DNA of 64,000 bases from Panaeolus papilionaceus (Eukaryota > Basidiomycota > Agaricomycetes > Agaricales). Under the pieces are notes generated by a model that was not told the origin of the DNA, ran no database searches, and saw nothing but the letters and a program-made list of their open reading frames with translations. This document shows positions 23,255 through 33,962 of this stretch, piece by piece (the first letter of the stretch is position 1; every line of letters begins with the position of its first letter). The stretch spans positions 1,054,001 to 1,118,000 of the forward strand of contig JADNRZ010000004.1 of NCBI GenBank assembly GCA_015501605.1, in the 5' to 3' direction. Position numbers and translations under genes: made by a program.

Positions 23255-24009
23255 TACTGCAGGATTTGAAAGCAATAAGGAATACCAAGTTCACAGAGGA
23301 GTTTTTCTCGAGCCAGCTGTTTGGGATAGGCCTGATCGACGATAAATTAGGCGCAGACCATCATATTGAGTGTCTCCTGCGATGCACGGCAGAAATTGAA
23401 ACGAATCCCTCCCTGGTAAACTTCTGCCAATACCTCAGCCTTGAGTCTCTTTGTGGAGGTGAGCCCGTCTGCTTATATCTTCAAGGTGCATATCATTTAT
23501 CGTTCTATGATTTGATAACCTATAAAGACATGGCCTTTGCATCGGAAATTTACAAGCAGCACGTCTGGGACCTCCAATGCTCTTTCCTTCGAAATCCAGA
23601 AAATTGGGAATACCTCGTCGAGGGCTTTTCGTACCTTTTCTGTTACACAATTGCTAGCAGCGACTGGGACGAATTTACTACCATCCGACCAGATGAAGGA
23701 CTATTCCTCCTTTGCCAATCTCTGACTGCAAATAATTTCGAGAGAAGGCAAAGAGTTGCAGCAAATGTTGTGCGTTTTATCTGCACATTAGGACATGGTG
23801 GTGTTTCGATGGGCAGAGTCTTCGATAACGTGCATTTCCGAGCATGTTTGGATTTTTTGATGTCTGAAGTGGGGAGAGAGCTGGAGGATTTCGCCGCCCC
23901 TGGTATATCCCGCTTTTTAGAACGGTCCAGTTGGCTGACAGCGATGGATAACTATGGCGTGGACGATAAGTACGCGGGTCTGTTTGGCGTTGAGGATTCT
24001 GCTTTGTGA

Positions 24010-25071
24010 TCCATTTAGCTATCTACACATGGACTGTTTCAAGTTGATTTTTGTGGAGCTTACTACCAGTCGCTTCTAGGATGTAAAATTATTCGTTTCT
24101 GATGCCGGCTTGAAGTTAGGGAAATCCCCCCTAGGACGTCTCGATGTAGATTTATCTAAATACTTCCAAACTTTTGTAGGACTTCATGTTACTCCCAATA
24201 TTATGATTGTCGTATCTATATATGTGTACACCGATAACACAAGTAAAGCAAAGATCGCGAAACATACCAAAGGCAAAAGCACCGAACTCACCACGCGCAC
24301 AAGCGACCGCGATCATTTCACCAACACCGTCTTGACATAAACGTAGACTTTCCAAAAAGATTTCCATTTGTATCTTAATTATATCAATGCTATGGCATCA
24401 CTAGCGTACTATCTACAAAGATACTGACTTACTTACTATGTAATTTGAGTTTCAAAAGTGGGAAAATCCAAGAGAGAGAAAGGGAGAGAAAAGTGGCAAG
24501 AGAGCGTGGGCGGTAGAAGGAAGATGATGGGCGCGGTAGTGGTAATGTTATGATGGTGGTGTGTAGCACAGGACCAGAATCGCAGACGGCGATGGTAAAT
24601 AAGGAAGGAAAAAAAGTAAGGATGGACACGTAGATGAAAAATGCCCGGGTATGGATGATAGTAAATAAATAAAATCACAGAATCATTATCAACAAGAAGT
24701 AAAATGGACGGGCTATCTATGTGAAAAACATAAAATAAAAATCCTACTTGATTCCTATCCTATCCTAAGTACGTATGCATATATGCATGTATGAATGTAT
24801 GAATGTATGAATATATCCTAATAGTATGGCCTAACACCGTCAGAGGATGAAGCGAATGTACGTCTATGCGTATGGTGTGGTATATGGGGGGTGAGAGGGA
24901 GGGAAACGCTACTTTTGCAAATAAAAGGAGGCAAAGAAGAGAACAATTGTTCCAATATAACAACCAACAAGAAAGAAAGAAACACCGCACATAAAAGCCG
25001 AATATCAAAACAAGAATTGAAATCAAATAAGTATATCTCAAACCAACAAAAATCCCAACAAACCTCCAACG
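24010..25071. other. Intergenic, no gene; short tandem repeat
   Basis: About 1 kb of A/T-rich sequence downstream of the DUF6535 copy and of the DHHC gene (both end here). It holds three exact copies of the 8-mer ATGTATGA at 24787-24810. No exon is supported. Confidence 0.55.
24787..24810 (+). repeat. 8-bp tandem repeat x3
   Basis: ATGTATGA is repeated three times without mismatch, in a wider ATG/TAT-rich patch. Confidence 0.85.
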
Positions 25072-27469
25072 CTACCTGTGCTCATGCTCGTGCTCTTCCC
25101 TATCATCGCCCTCCATGTCCTCAGGAATCAAGCCCGGATTCACCTCCCTCCTATCCGCCGTGACAATTCCCCTCGCATCAAGCCAACTATACCCCTGCGG
25201 TCGCCCAAGCACATTAACAATATTCCTCCTCCAGCTCCCATGGCTAAACGGGTTCGGCGGTGCAGGGCCCGGCATAAGGCTCTTGTGCGCCTGGTTCCTA
25301 ATCTGCTCAATCGTCGTAATATTGAGCAGCAGAAGCCGCATGTGGTAAAAAAGGAGTGCGCTAATCGGCCACACGACGCTGATGGTGAGGCAGAAGACGA
25401 TAGCGGATCCAATGCCTTGCGCAGTGGATAGTGTTTCGCGGAACGTGGAGTGATTGCGATGGGTAGCGAGGTAGAGATGGATGGCAGAGGTGCAGATGAT
25501 AAGGATGCAGGTTAGAGTCTAAATGGAGCATTTCATTATGCGTTAGCGATGGCAGGGGTGGATGAAAAAGAAGATGAGAAGACCCACAGCCGACAAGAGC
25601 AAGATGAAAAAGGTAGTGTAGTTTCTCCTTCCGACACAGTTGTTCACCCATTGGCAGTGATGATCGCAGTCGTCGACGCAGTTATCGCACTGCATGAAAT
25701 TTTTTAGGATTTCATGTAACGTAAAAGAGTAGGAAATTTTACCATTTTGCAATGGCTTGACCGTGGTGGTCGGTAGATTTTGCATGTAGGGCAGTACTTG
25801 ACGCGAACACTGGATGTTTTGTCAGTAACATGGAAATGGGGTGTGTTTGGGAAAGCACTCACACGTCTGAGCGTATTTTGAGATCCCTTGGTAGCGGTGC
25901 GCGTATACCACCATCTGAAGGTGAAGAAGCAGGGAAAGGCGGATCAGGATCCAAATCCCGAGGTAAGATACCCGGATCACTCGACGCCTAAAGTCCAAAT
26001 TCGAACAGCGTTAAAAAGGGCTCATAGTTCAGCAAGAAAAAACTGACTGTTGCAAGCATGCATGAAACGGTCAGCAGAGCCATGTAGCCGCCCACAGCAG
26101 CTACAGCAGGGCTCTCCTCGTGCCACCACCATACAGCGGTGGTACCAAACCACAATGCGCCAATGACCAACCATAAGCTGAAACTGGCAAAAAAAGCCCA
26201 AGGTGTGTCACCTCCCGACAGAAGCCTTCCTCCAAATAGAAAACCATTCCTTGATGGGTGCAGTTGATATTTTCTAAGGGGTTTTCCTGTGGCAGGATTG
26301 ATGGCAGGAACAGCACTAAGAGGATATGAACCTGGTGGGACAGGTGGTGGGTTGGGGATAAATGAAGGATCTGGGGAAGGAGAATGTGAGGCAGAGAGCA
26401 TGGAAGTGCGTGTATGTGTTGACAGCATTGCCGAATTACGCGAGTGGCGGGGGTCTAGGGGATTTTGACCAAGACCTATGCGGTGGGCCTGATGCGGACC
26501 TCCCAAACTCGTTTTTCGTTGATGAGGCGAGTTTGTGTGAGAACCCGAGGTACGATAGGGAGTACGAGGAGTTGAAGGAGAGTCATTTGGCTGTTCCTCA
26601 TCTGTAATTTTGCTCTCAAAGGTGGGACGGCCTTCTGGAGTTCTTGATGATTTACGAATGGAGTCGAATGAAATGCCCCTGCTTATGCTGAAAACTTTAT
26701 CAATGCTGTTCCTCACGAGGCGAGTCGCACTACGTGAAGGGTTAAGGGGTTGAGTCTGAGAAGGTGATATGGATGCAGCGGCTCTGTCGCGGGTAGAGAG
26801 TGAATTACGTGCAAGGTTGTTTGAGGTTGAGGCAGATTGAAAAGGGCGCGAAGATATTGGAAGCAAGGGTTCCCTGCTCTGTTTAATGCGTTTTAACGAG
26901 CCAAAATGATGTGGCTGAGACGAAGGCTGGGTTGTTGGCTGGTTTCCGTGTGAGTTGGAGTTGTGAGATTCGTCGATGCCACTTTCGTGACCACCATTGA
27001 TACTCTCTGCTATGTGGTAGTCGTCTGCACTGTCGTGGGTGTGCATGTGGTGATTCCCAATGGGAGTGAGATGGAATACGTCTCCGTCTGCTTGACCATG
27101 GTGTCCAGAAGTGCTCCCATTGTTGAGTGAATTTGGAGAACTTGGACGAGAGTAGGTAGGTTGGTTATTAGGTCTTGAGGGGCGAAAGAACGAGGCAGAT
27201 GGTTGTATACCGCTTGTATGAGTTGAACTGGGATGGTAGGGGTGTGAATAAGAAGGAGAAGATATTGACAGGGGAAGTGGATAAGAGTGTGAAACTGGTG
27301 AATTGGGAGATGGAAAGTCTGAAGGAGGTCTGCCTGGGTAGAGACTAGTCGTCGTAGTACGAATATTATTTGGAGATGCTGGTGATTTTGGTTGACTCAG
27401 TGTAGTCGGTAGAGGTAATTGATTTGATCCAATCGAATTACGCTTTAAAGAATGTGGAACACCAGACAT
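25072..27469 (-). CDS. DHHC palmitoyltransferase, Erf2-like
   Basis: Predicted S-acyltransferase that attaches palmitate to Ras and similar proteins at the endomembrane; Erf2 works with Erf4. About the first 350 residues are Ser/Pro-rich and probably disordered. Then come two membrane segments ([21 protein letters not shown] and [17 protein letters not shown]), a loop with [14 protein letters not shown], the Cys-rich domain [25 protein letters not shown] with the catalytic [19 protein letters not shown], two more membrane segments and the TTIEQIRN motif (TTxE) of the family. The tail is acidic and His/Glu-rich. The start is the ATG at 27469; an upstream in-frame ORF start lies in the probable leader. 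It is divergent from the phosphopantetheine adenylyltransferase gene, with about 140 bp between starts. Confidence 0.9.
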
Positions 27470-27607
27470 CACAGAAAAAAAGAAATGAGAGAGCGACGAG
27501 TCGTATGTAAAGAGTAGCAGCATACAGAGAATTGCTTACAAACAATTTAATATTCCCACACTCTCTGGTCGTGATTAGATAAACCAGTCAAGGAGCTTTC
27601 TTCTAAC

Positions 27608-28844
27608 ATGGCTCAACTCAACCACGACAACACTCTCTTAATTGCAACTTCAAGTGATTTATCAATCCCTCATTTTTTATCATCAGCAATAATAAAAGCA
27701 GCTCAAAATACTAAAAACAGACTCGTCATTACTCTCATCTCTAATCATTTCTCTGATGATAATTCACACACACGCACCTGGCATGCAGTTCAACGTATCC
27801 TCACCTTTGTCTATGTTCAGGCAACAAAAGTAGCTTACGATATGGACAACGTCCTCATGCATTTCGACGTACTCCTCAAGGCAACAAACGACATCTTGCC
27901 TTCTCAGCTACTCAACGACTTCCAACACTACTATACTTTGACCGGAGGTGTGTATTTCATATCCGAATAAACGTTCACTTCTATATTTATTCACCCCCAC
28001 TCCAGATACCATACCAGAGCCTATAAAGAATCAGTTATCCAAAATTAACCACTCCGAAATACCACCTCTTCAAGATTCCCATCCCATACCCTCTGATGCA
28101 CCATTGCCATCCAACATTTCTGCAGACTTCCCCTCCACATACCCAGTTGTCGCTCTAGGAGGCACTTTCGACCACCTTCACGCAGGACACAAGATCTTGT
28201 TATCCATGGCAGCATATATCACAAGTCGGAAGCTCATCGTCGGTATAACCGGTACGTTCCTAATCCCGCCTCAGCCCCTGTTACAACAAAATACGCGATC
28301 CCGTCATGGCTCCGTCCCATTGCTTCATCTAATCTAATCTTATCTCACTCAACCCCTGTTCCCCTAGACGATATTCTCCTCCAGAAGAAGGTCAACAAAG
28401 AGGTCATGGAAAATATCGTAGAGAGGACGAACAAAGTCCGCGACTTCCTTACTCTGTTTAAACCTTCCATCCACCCCGATATTGTACCCATCACCGACGT
28501 TTACGGCCCAACCGGTTGGGATCCAGACATACAAGCGCTCGTGGTGAGCAAAGAGACTCTGAGCGGCGGTGAAGCCAGTGCGTATTCCATTCGCTTTCTA
28601 TCAATGTGCACATCTAATAGGCTGTCAAAAAACAGTCGCTAAGCATAGAAAGGCCCAAAACCTCCCCGCTCTTCAGCCATTCCTCATCGACGTCATTTCC
28701 GCAACCCATGCCAGCTTAGATGGTGAAGATGCAGAGTGGCTCAAGAAACACAAGTTGAGCAGTACCTTTATCAGAGATTGGATTGTAGCGAAAGGACAGC
28801 AAAAGAAAGAGAAACAAGTAAACGGAAATGTCCAGAACGCTTAG
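27608..28844 (+). CDS. Phosphopantetheine adenylyltransferase
   Basis: Predicted to join 4'-phosphopantetheine and ATP to dephospho-CoA, the fourth step of CoA synthesis (Cab4 in yeast). Four exons from ATG 27608 to TAG 28842-28844. The N-terminal 150 residues are poorly conserved. The nucleotidyltransferase domain has VVALGGTFDHLHAGHKILL with the HxGH motif, then VGIT/DDILLQKKVNKEVMENIVERTNKVRDFL, then YGPTGWDPDIQALVVSKETLSGG, and near the end STFIRDWI, the second catalytic (SSTxIR-type) motif. Introns split the protein after TLTG, after VGIT and after GGEA. There is no fused dephospho-CoA kinase domain, so it is the fungal single-function form. Confidence 0.9.
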
Positions 28845-31800
28845 ACCAAACGTTATGCGGAGAATCAGATGGATATTATTGTTGTAAATAAAGTTAGCTT
28901 AAATTCGTGATAAATTGATATGAATACATGTACTTGCGGTTTTATTTAACTTCCTAGCAAGCTTGTCGTCGTAGAGTTTATACCCGTGTATGACGAGACA
29001 ACCAAGGTTAGCACAACACCAGTTTTTCCCGCTTTTTGTAGACCTTACCGAGCCCAGACATTTTAAAATTAAGTAGTCGAAGGCAAAAAGACGGAGAAAG
29101 ACAATCTATGGGGGGTGAGGGGTAGACACCATATATCTGGGGTGGCACCCAAGCTTCAGACTGCTCGCCAACAGTTAATTGGGCCCATTGACTGCCCTTC
29201 GTTAAAAACGCAGCTAGGAATCCCGGGGAATGAATCAATGCCCCGCAATCTACCTGAGAGGACTGTAAATTGGCAGTGTGAGGTCCTAGTTTGAGTTCAG
29301 TTGCGAAGGGAAGGAAAATGACGGTTGAGCAGGGCTTTACAAAAAATTTCAGAGCCGAAAATGGCCCAGAGATGTTGACCCCGGTGCCAAGAAAAGGAGA
29401 GCCTGGAACTGTTGATTACAGTTTTTGAAGTCTCGTTTTCGAGTTCATCTGCAGTAGGTGACTCGAGTCACTACTCCAGGAGAAAACATTGTTGGGACTC
29501 TGATGTTGCCTGATGTCCAGAAGGCCGATGAAAGCATCGTTTTTTTTTGGATGGTTAATGGGCCTGGGTGTTGAAGAGAAAACCAGAGTCCAGGGACTAA
29601 GGAGGGTTATAGACGCGTCTGAACGGATAGTGATCCCTCAGAGGATGAGAGAAGTGAATGAGGCAAGCTGGGGTGTTATGGGTGACTTTCAAGAGGGAAA
29701 GGGCCATGATTACGTGTCTGGGGTGGTGGAACTGACTCGGACAGCAGACGCAGATGAGCTGGCGAGTGCAAAGTCTGGTGAGATGAGGCGTGAAAGGAAC
29801 GAGAATGAAACTGGGGGGTAAAAAATCTAGGTCGAAGGTTGAGGTGGCTGACATTTTTCAAACTTTCAAAATTTGAAATAATGAGAGGATCGTCTGGAAA
29901 AAAAGCAGCCTTGCTGGTGGAACTTGAGGCTATGAAGAAGTGGCATTGCTACACAAAACTACTCACCTCAAAATCTAGGGGAAAGCTCAACCTAAAAATC
30001 ACCAAAGTTCAACATTTGCTGTTTTCACCGACAGAAGACCCGGATCTTCGAAAACGAACGGTGAATGTCTTGCTTTAGGGTGGAGTTTCTCGTCAGGGAG
30101 ATCAATTTCCCAAATCCGAGACACAAAATCGAAACAAAAATAAAACAAATTCCCTAAAAATTCAAAAATAAATAACGAGCATTGAAAACGAAAGAAAAAT
30201 ATTCCGCCCAGAAGAAAGAACGTAAAAAGGAGGCTTGGGAGCCGTGGAAAGGGGGCCAGAAGAGAATGAGACGGGTTGTGTTTGTGGACTTCCAAGGAGC
30301 GGTGTTTCAAACACGGCTGGATTGGTCAAACCCAAACGGCGATCACCTCTCACTGTTCCGCCCTCCAACGACATTCTCGACAACTACGACTGCTCACTCA
30401 CCTTTATATACCTTTTCATCTTGCGAATTATTTTTTCTTGAATGCTTGAGCCTGTGACCGTTCTGGTAGTGTTTTGCCACTCACTCGACCACCAACTGGA
30501 TTTGCAAACGAAGGTCAAAAAATAGGGATGCACGTAGAAAGGATTCTGGGTGCTTGAAGCTGCAATGGGTTAGCAATGAAGATTGGTTATAGGAAGGAGA
30601 GGGACTATAACGCCTAAAGTTGCTTTTCTGAAGGAGAAGGGGGATGCATCCACAGAAAACAATAAATTTTCGAGGTGCGTTTGCTCCTGCCTCTTGCTAA
30701 TGACAACAGAGGGGAGGCTGACATGTCAATAGACGTTCATAACCCAAAGACCCAGTCGAAAAAATTGTCCATAATTTCGGCAGAAATTTGGCAAAAATAT
30801 TCGCTGGTTGTGGAGCACGACGACCAACATGCTTCCTCCCTCACATCGTTGGCACTTCCAGACAAAATGGATCACTCACAAAGCTTTATGGATCTCTTTG
30901 CGAGGTTTATACGTCGTCAAAAAGATTTTATTTACCGAGACACCAGACAGGCTGGACACAGGTCTCAATAATGAAGTCTAAATTCAAAAAAATTCGCAAA
31001 AAAGGTGAGTTGTCTGTGTCAACTTAAATTCTTATCTTCGTTTCTTGAAGCTCTCTTGTTCTTGATGCCATTCAAATCTTCTGTTCTCTCTTCTTGAGGA
31101 TCTTGTGGGTCTTCTTCTTGATGTTTTCTTCTGGGTCTTGATGTTCTTTGGCTTTGAGGCACACCAGTTTCATGCTTGAAGTCACACTGGATGGCTTGAG
31201 GCTTGCTGTTGCTGGGCTGAATCACACGTCTTCGCACTGGTTGGCACTGGGGTCTTTGGCTGGCTAACAGTCATGGGCATTAACATCTTGGTGGTATGAT
31301 AGAAAGATGGGAGAACACGCGTTGCTCTGACTCACTAATTATGTCACGGTCGTGACTGATGCGTCACACCGCGTCCCATGCGCGACGAAATTCCAGGATT
31401 GGGGAGGGCCTGGAGAGTGTAGAGGGACGAATAAAATTCTGGAGCGCATATTCCGATAATCTGCGCGCCTATTCGACTCTTTGCAACATTCTGCGGTTTA
31501 GCCATCCATTTAGACGCTTGAGGTGCAGATGTTAACCAAGCCCAGGACAGTCCCAGGACAAATCCGTACACATCCAGTCTAGGATCTTATTCGAGGCTCA
31601 GAGAAGCAAGGAGGAGCTCCCCTCTTGTGCTCGGTGGATGTTAAACGGATGCTTGTGATTTGGAATGGCGAACATCAAGCAGCAACATTCGGAAAGGACA
31701 TCAAGGAGAGCAGGTTGGCCCTTATTGGCACCAGGAAGTCCTATAGGTTGAACGTGAGTCGTTGTACTTTATAAACATATGAACATACCCCCTGCTTCGT

Positions 31801-32360
31801 TCAATGCAATCCATTTCCCCCATTTTCTGTCTTGGGGGCTTTATTTTCGGGAACCCTCGACTCGATACGAACTCTCTGTCTCCAGAATTGTTACCATTGT
31901 CCCTTTACCCATTACTCCTCAACTCCATCCTTGAGTCCATCTTGGCTTTGTTTTCCTGGCATCAAATTTGCCTCAATGGACTTGAAGAATCGACAAACAT
32001 CTAAAGAAACAAGATTTTTCAACCTTTCCTTTCCCTTTCCTCCATCGGCTCGACGACGACCTACTTCTCAATATAACAACTCCTGGTTGGAGCCAGCTTA
32101 TCGGTTATTCAGAATTTTTGGAGCTCGAAACGTTTGAGACGGGATATTGGCCAAGAAATTGTGATGAGGAATGGTTAGTTTGACAGGGCCAACCTCCCAT
32201 TTGTGGCGGTAACCAAATACCGCCCTTTCCTACATTAAGGGAGGAATGCAAACTCCCATTTCTGTTTGGAAGGGTTTTTCACTCTCCGCTTTTTTTCCTC
32301 CCTTTCCTTCCTCCCAGAAAACGTCCTCTCCCATTCCTCTCTTTTTATCATCTTACTACA
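28845..32360. other. Gene-poor 3.5-kb region
   Basis: No gene is convincing. It contains many 60-100 codon frames on both strands without domains. A Lys/Arg/Glu-rich minus-strand frame at 31019-31237 comes from an imperfect repeat of TCTTGATGTT-like units around 31040-31150. A short palindrome (GTCACG, 2-nt gap, CGTGAC) lies at 31343-31356. From about 31800 the sequence becomes C/T-rich, typical of a fungal promoter and leader for the gene at 32361. Confidence 0.5.
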
Positions 32361-32964
32361 ATGGCCCGACGTCTTTCTACCATCCCTTTCCCTTCTTTAT
32401 CCCTCATGATGTATTCTCGTCCATCTTTTCTCCCCGCACGGGTTTTGAACGCTAAATCCGATATTCATTTCGCGTCCATTCAAGCGACTGACTTGATGGT
32501 ATGAACGAAAAAATGCTAAAACACCCTAAGATCCTTATTTAACGCGTCCTTGCTGGTTTTTCAATAGCAAACAATCGATTTGCGTGACGATGATGATGTC
32601 GTTTCTCAGCCTGCAACCCCACATGGCGATGTTGGTATTTTTGACTGAGCTCGTCGCGTATCACCTTTTTTTCTCATCACTTTCCCCACAGAACCAGAAT
32701 GCAGACGCGCAAGATGCGGTTGCTATCAGTAATGAAGACGACGATGATAGTGTCACCATCTTCGAGGTTGAAGTTGAGCAGGACCAACAATTCCAAGAGG
32801 CGAAAATTGGTTTTGTGAAGGTGCGCTTGTGTTCATTTTCGCTTAGGGGCTTCAATACAAAATGCTAAAAAACATTTTTTCCCCTTTTTTTTTTTTTTTT
32901 GCATGCTTTGTAGCTTTTGCGTGCATTTTTGCTCAAGAAAAACGGCATCGTCTTCTTCAAGTAA
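32361..32964 (+). CDS. Small four-exon acidic protein, unknown
   Basis: Exons 32361-32498, 32568-32630, 32692-32820 and 32914-32964 all join in phase 0 with GT-AG introns and give 126 residues. The N-terminus MARRLSTIPFPSLSLMMYSRPSFLPARVL is basic/hydroxylated and could be a mitochondrial presequence. The middle is acidic (LRDDDDVV, NEDDDDSVTIFEVEVEQD), and the end is LLRAFLLKKNGIVFFK. The third intron has a 16-T polypyrimidine tract (32885-32900). A strong C/T-rich leader precedes the ATG. I recognise no family. The clean phase and codon fit argue for a real gene, but RNA is needed. Confidence 0.5.
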
Positions 32965-33640
32965 TGGCCAACCGACACATTTAACAGCGTCTCGACAACT
33001 TTTTTTTTTCCCGATTTTCTTGGAACGGACGGCATACACTCTTTTTTTTTGCAACACTCACTTTCATATCCTCTCAACACGTCGCACCTAAGGATGGACC
33101 AGCCTCAACCAAACACGCAGTTACCACGTCCTATCTCTAGGATTTAGCTATGCTAATATAACCTATCATCACCATCTTTATTTCGTACTCTCGAATCTTT
33201 TGTGTAATATCTTTCCTAACACTGTACCATACTTAAACTGCATTGCCAGTCTGCTTGTCCTTGCTATCTTGCTACCTGTTATTGCAAATCACATACAATA
33301 TATCCATTTCTTGTTATTTTTTGCTCTTTGAGGGACCGAGGCTCGATTTTCAGGCTCGATAGCAATGCTAGCACGCGTGGACGAAGTCTTACACAACGTG
33401 TACAACTCGACATTTTCATACGCGACGAACGTCTTCTCTACCACGAAAGCCTGCAGCCACTACTGCGCAGAGGCTCGAATTCTCGAACGAGGCCGTAAAT
33501 CAAGGGGGCTAAAGTAGGATGCCGAAAGTGAATATATGACCGTTATCTCGGAGCAAATTACGGATGGGTGTACGAGTTACCCTGGTTTACGTGAGAGAAG
33601 GACTTATATTGTCGTGGTATAAAGTGTATGTAATTATGAT
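32965..33640. other. Intergenic, no gene seen
   Basis: About 680 bp between two convergent small genes. It should contain both 3' ends. No structure stands out. Confidence 0.5.
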
Positions 33641-33962
33641 TCATGAAGGAGGAGGGATGACTGAAACCTTCTGGAGGTGGGTATCTGTTCCTTGGGGCGC
33701 AGGCGGATTAGAAACTGCCACTGATGCTACAACTCGAGGTACGTTGTGATGGGGAGTGTTAAGAGGCATTGGCGCTGGCGCTAGTAAAACAATCGACGTG
33801 TCAGTCAGTAATCATTCGATACCATCATGACTCTCGAACGAGGAGAGACATACCGGCGGAGACCACTGGTGAAACGACGAGGATGACTGCGAGGATGACT
33901 GCGAAAGCACAGAGCTTAGATGCTAGTGAGGGCCTTCTCTGAGGCGAACAGGGTACCCCCAT
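33641..33962 (-). CDS. Putative small secreted or signal-anchored peptide
   Basis: Two exons (33854-33962 and 33641-33780; intron 73 nt) join in frame to 82 residues. The N-terminus MGVPCSPQRRPSLASK is basic and is followed by a strong hydrophobic core LCAFAVILAVILVVSPVVSA. A signal-peptidase-like site VSA/AP then leads to a Pro/Val/Ser-rich, cysteine-free mature part of about 46 residues (APAPMPLNTPHH... to VIPPPS). The intron falls exactly at the presumed cleavage site. No known family. The upstream frame is open to 34106, so a longer N-terminus is possible. Alternatively it is a type II membrane peptide. Confidence 0.5.

Larger units (their letters stand above)
20864..24009 (+). pseudogene. 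DUF6535 gene split by a transposon
   Basis: A third DUF6535 copy. It has a tiny first exon (MNIE), a second exon with TWFGDQTFKCGDPYKAPCP and DGDPWEKVYRTVKEHDDTMCNAWMDEIQNLLIL, an intron ending at about 21324, membrane segments (NALFFLSLVVSLSTALFG, VSVLPILLQFGLVVFFTGLVDFL), and a C-terminal exon ending DDKYAGLFGVEDSAL. Two lesions are seen. One is a frameshift at about 21458-21464, placed by comparison with the other two copies. The second is a 921-bp transposon at 22334-23254 inside an exon. If one TA copy and the element are ignored, the codons on both sides are in the same frame (SGQI then LQDLKAI), and the region aligns with the intact gene at 10730-10840. It is probably non-functional. 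Confidence 0.85.

Noticed and set aside
22293..23262. Intron containing the transposon (GTGAGT donor at 22293, CTGCAG acceptor at 23261)
   Set aside because: The splice joins out of frame with the downstream exon, whereas removing only the element and one TA gives a continuous frame that aligns with the intact copy. The insertion is therefore in an exon.
29000..31300. Possible retrotransposon remnant
   Set aside because: I found no long terminal repeats, reverse transcriptase or integrase motifs; the Lys/Arg/Glu-rich frame at 31019-31237 comes from a simple repeat.
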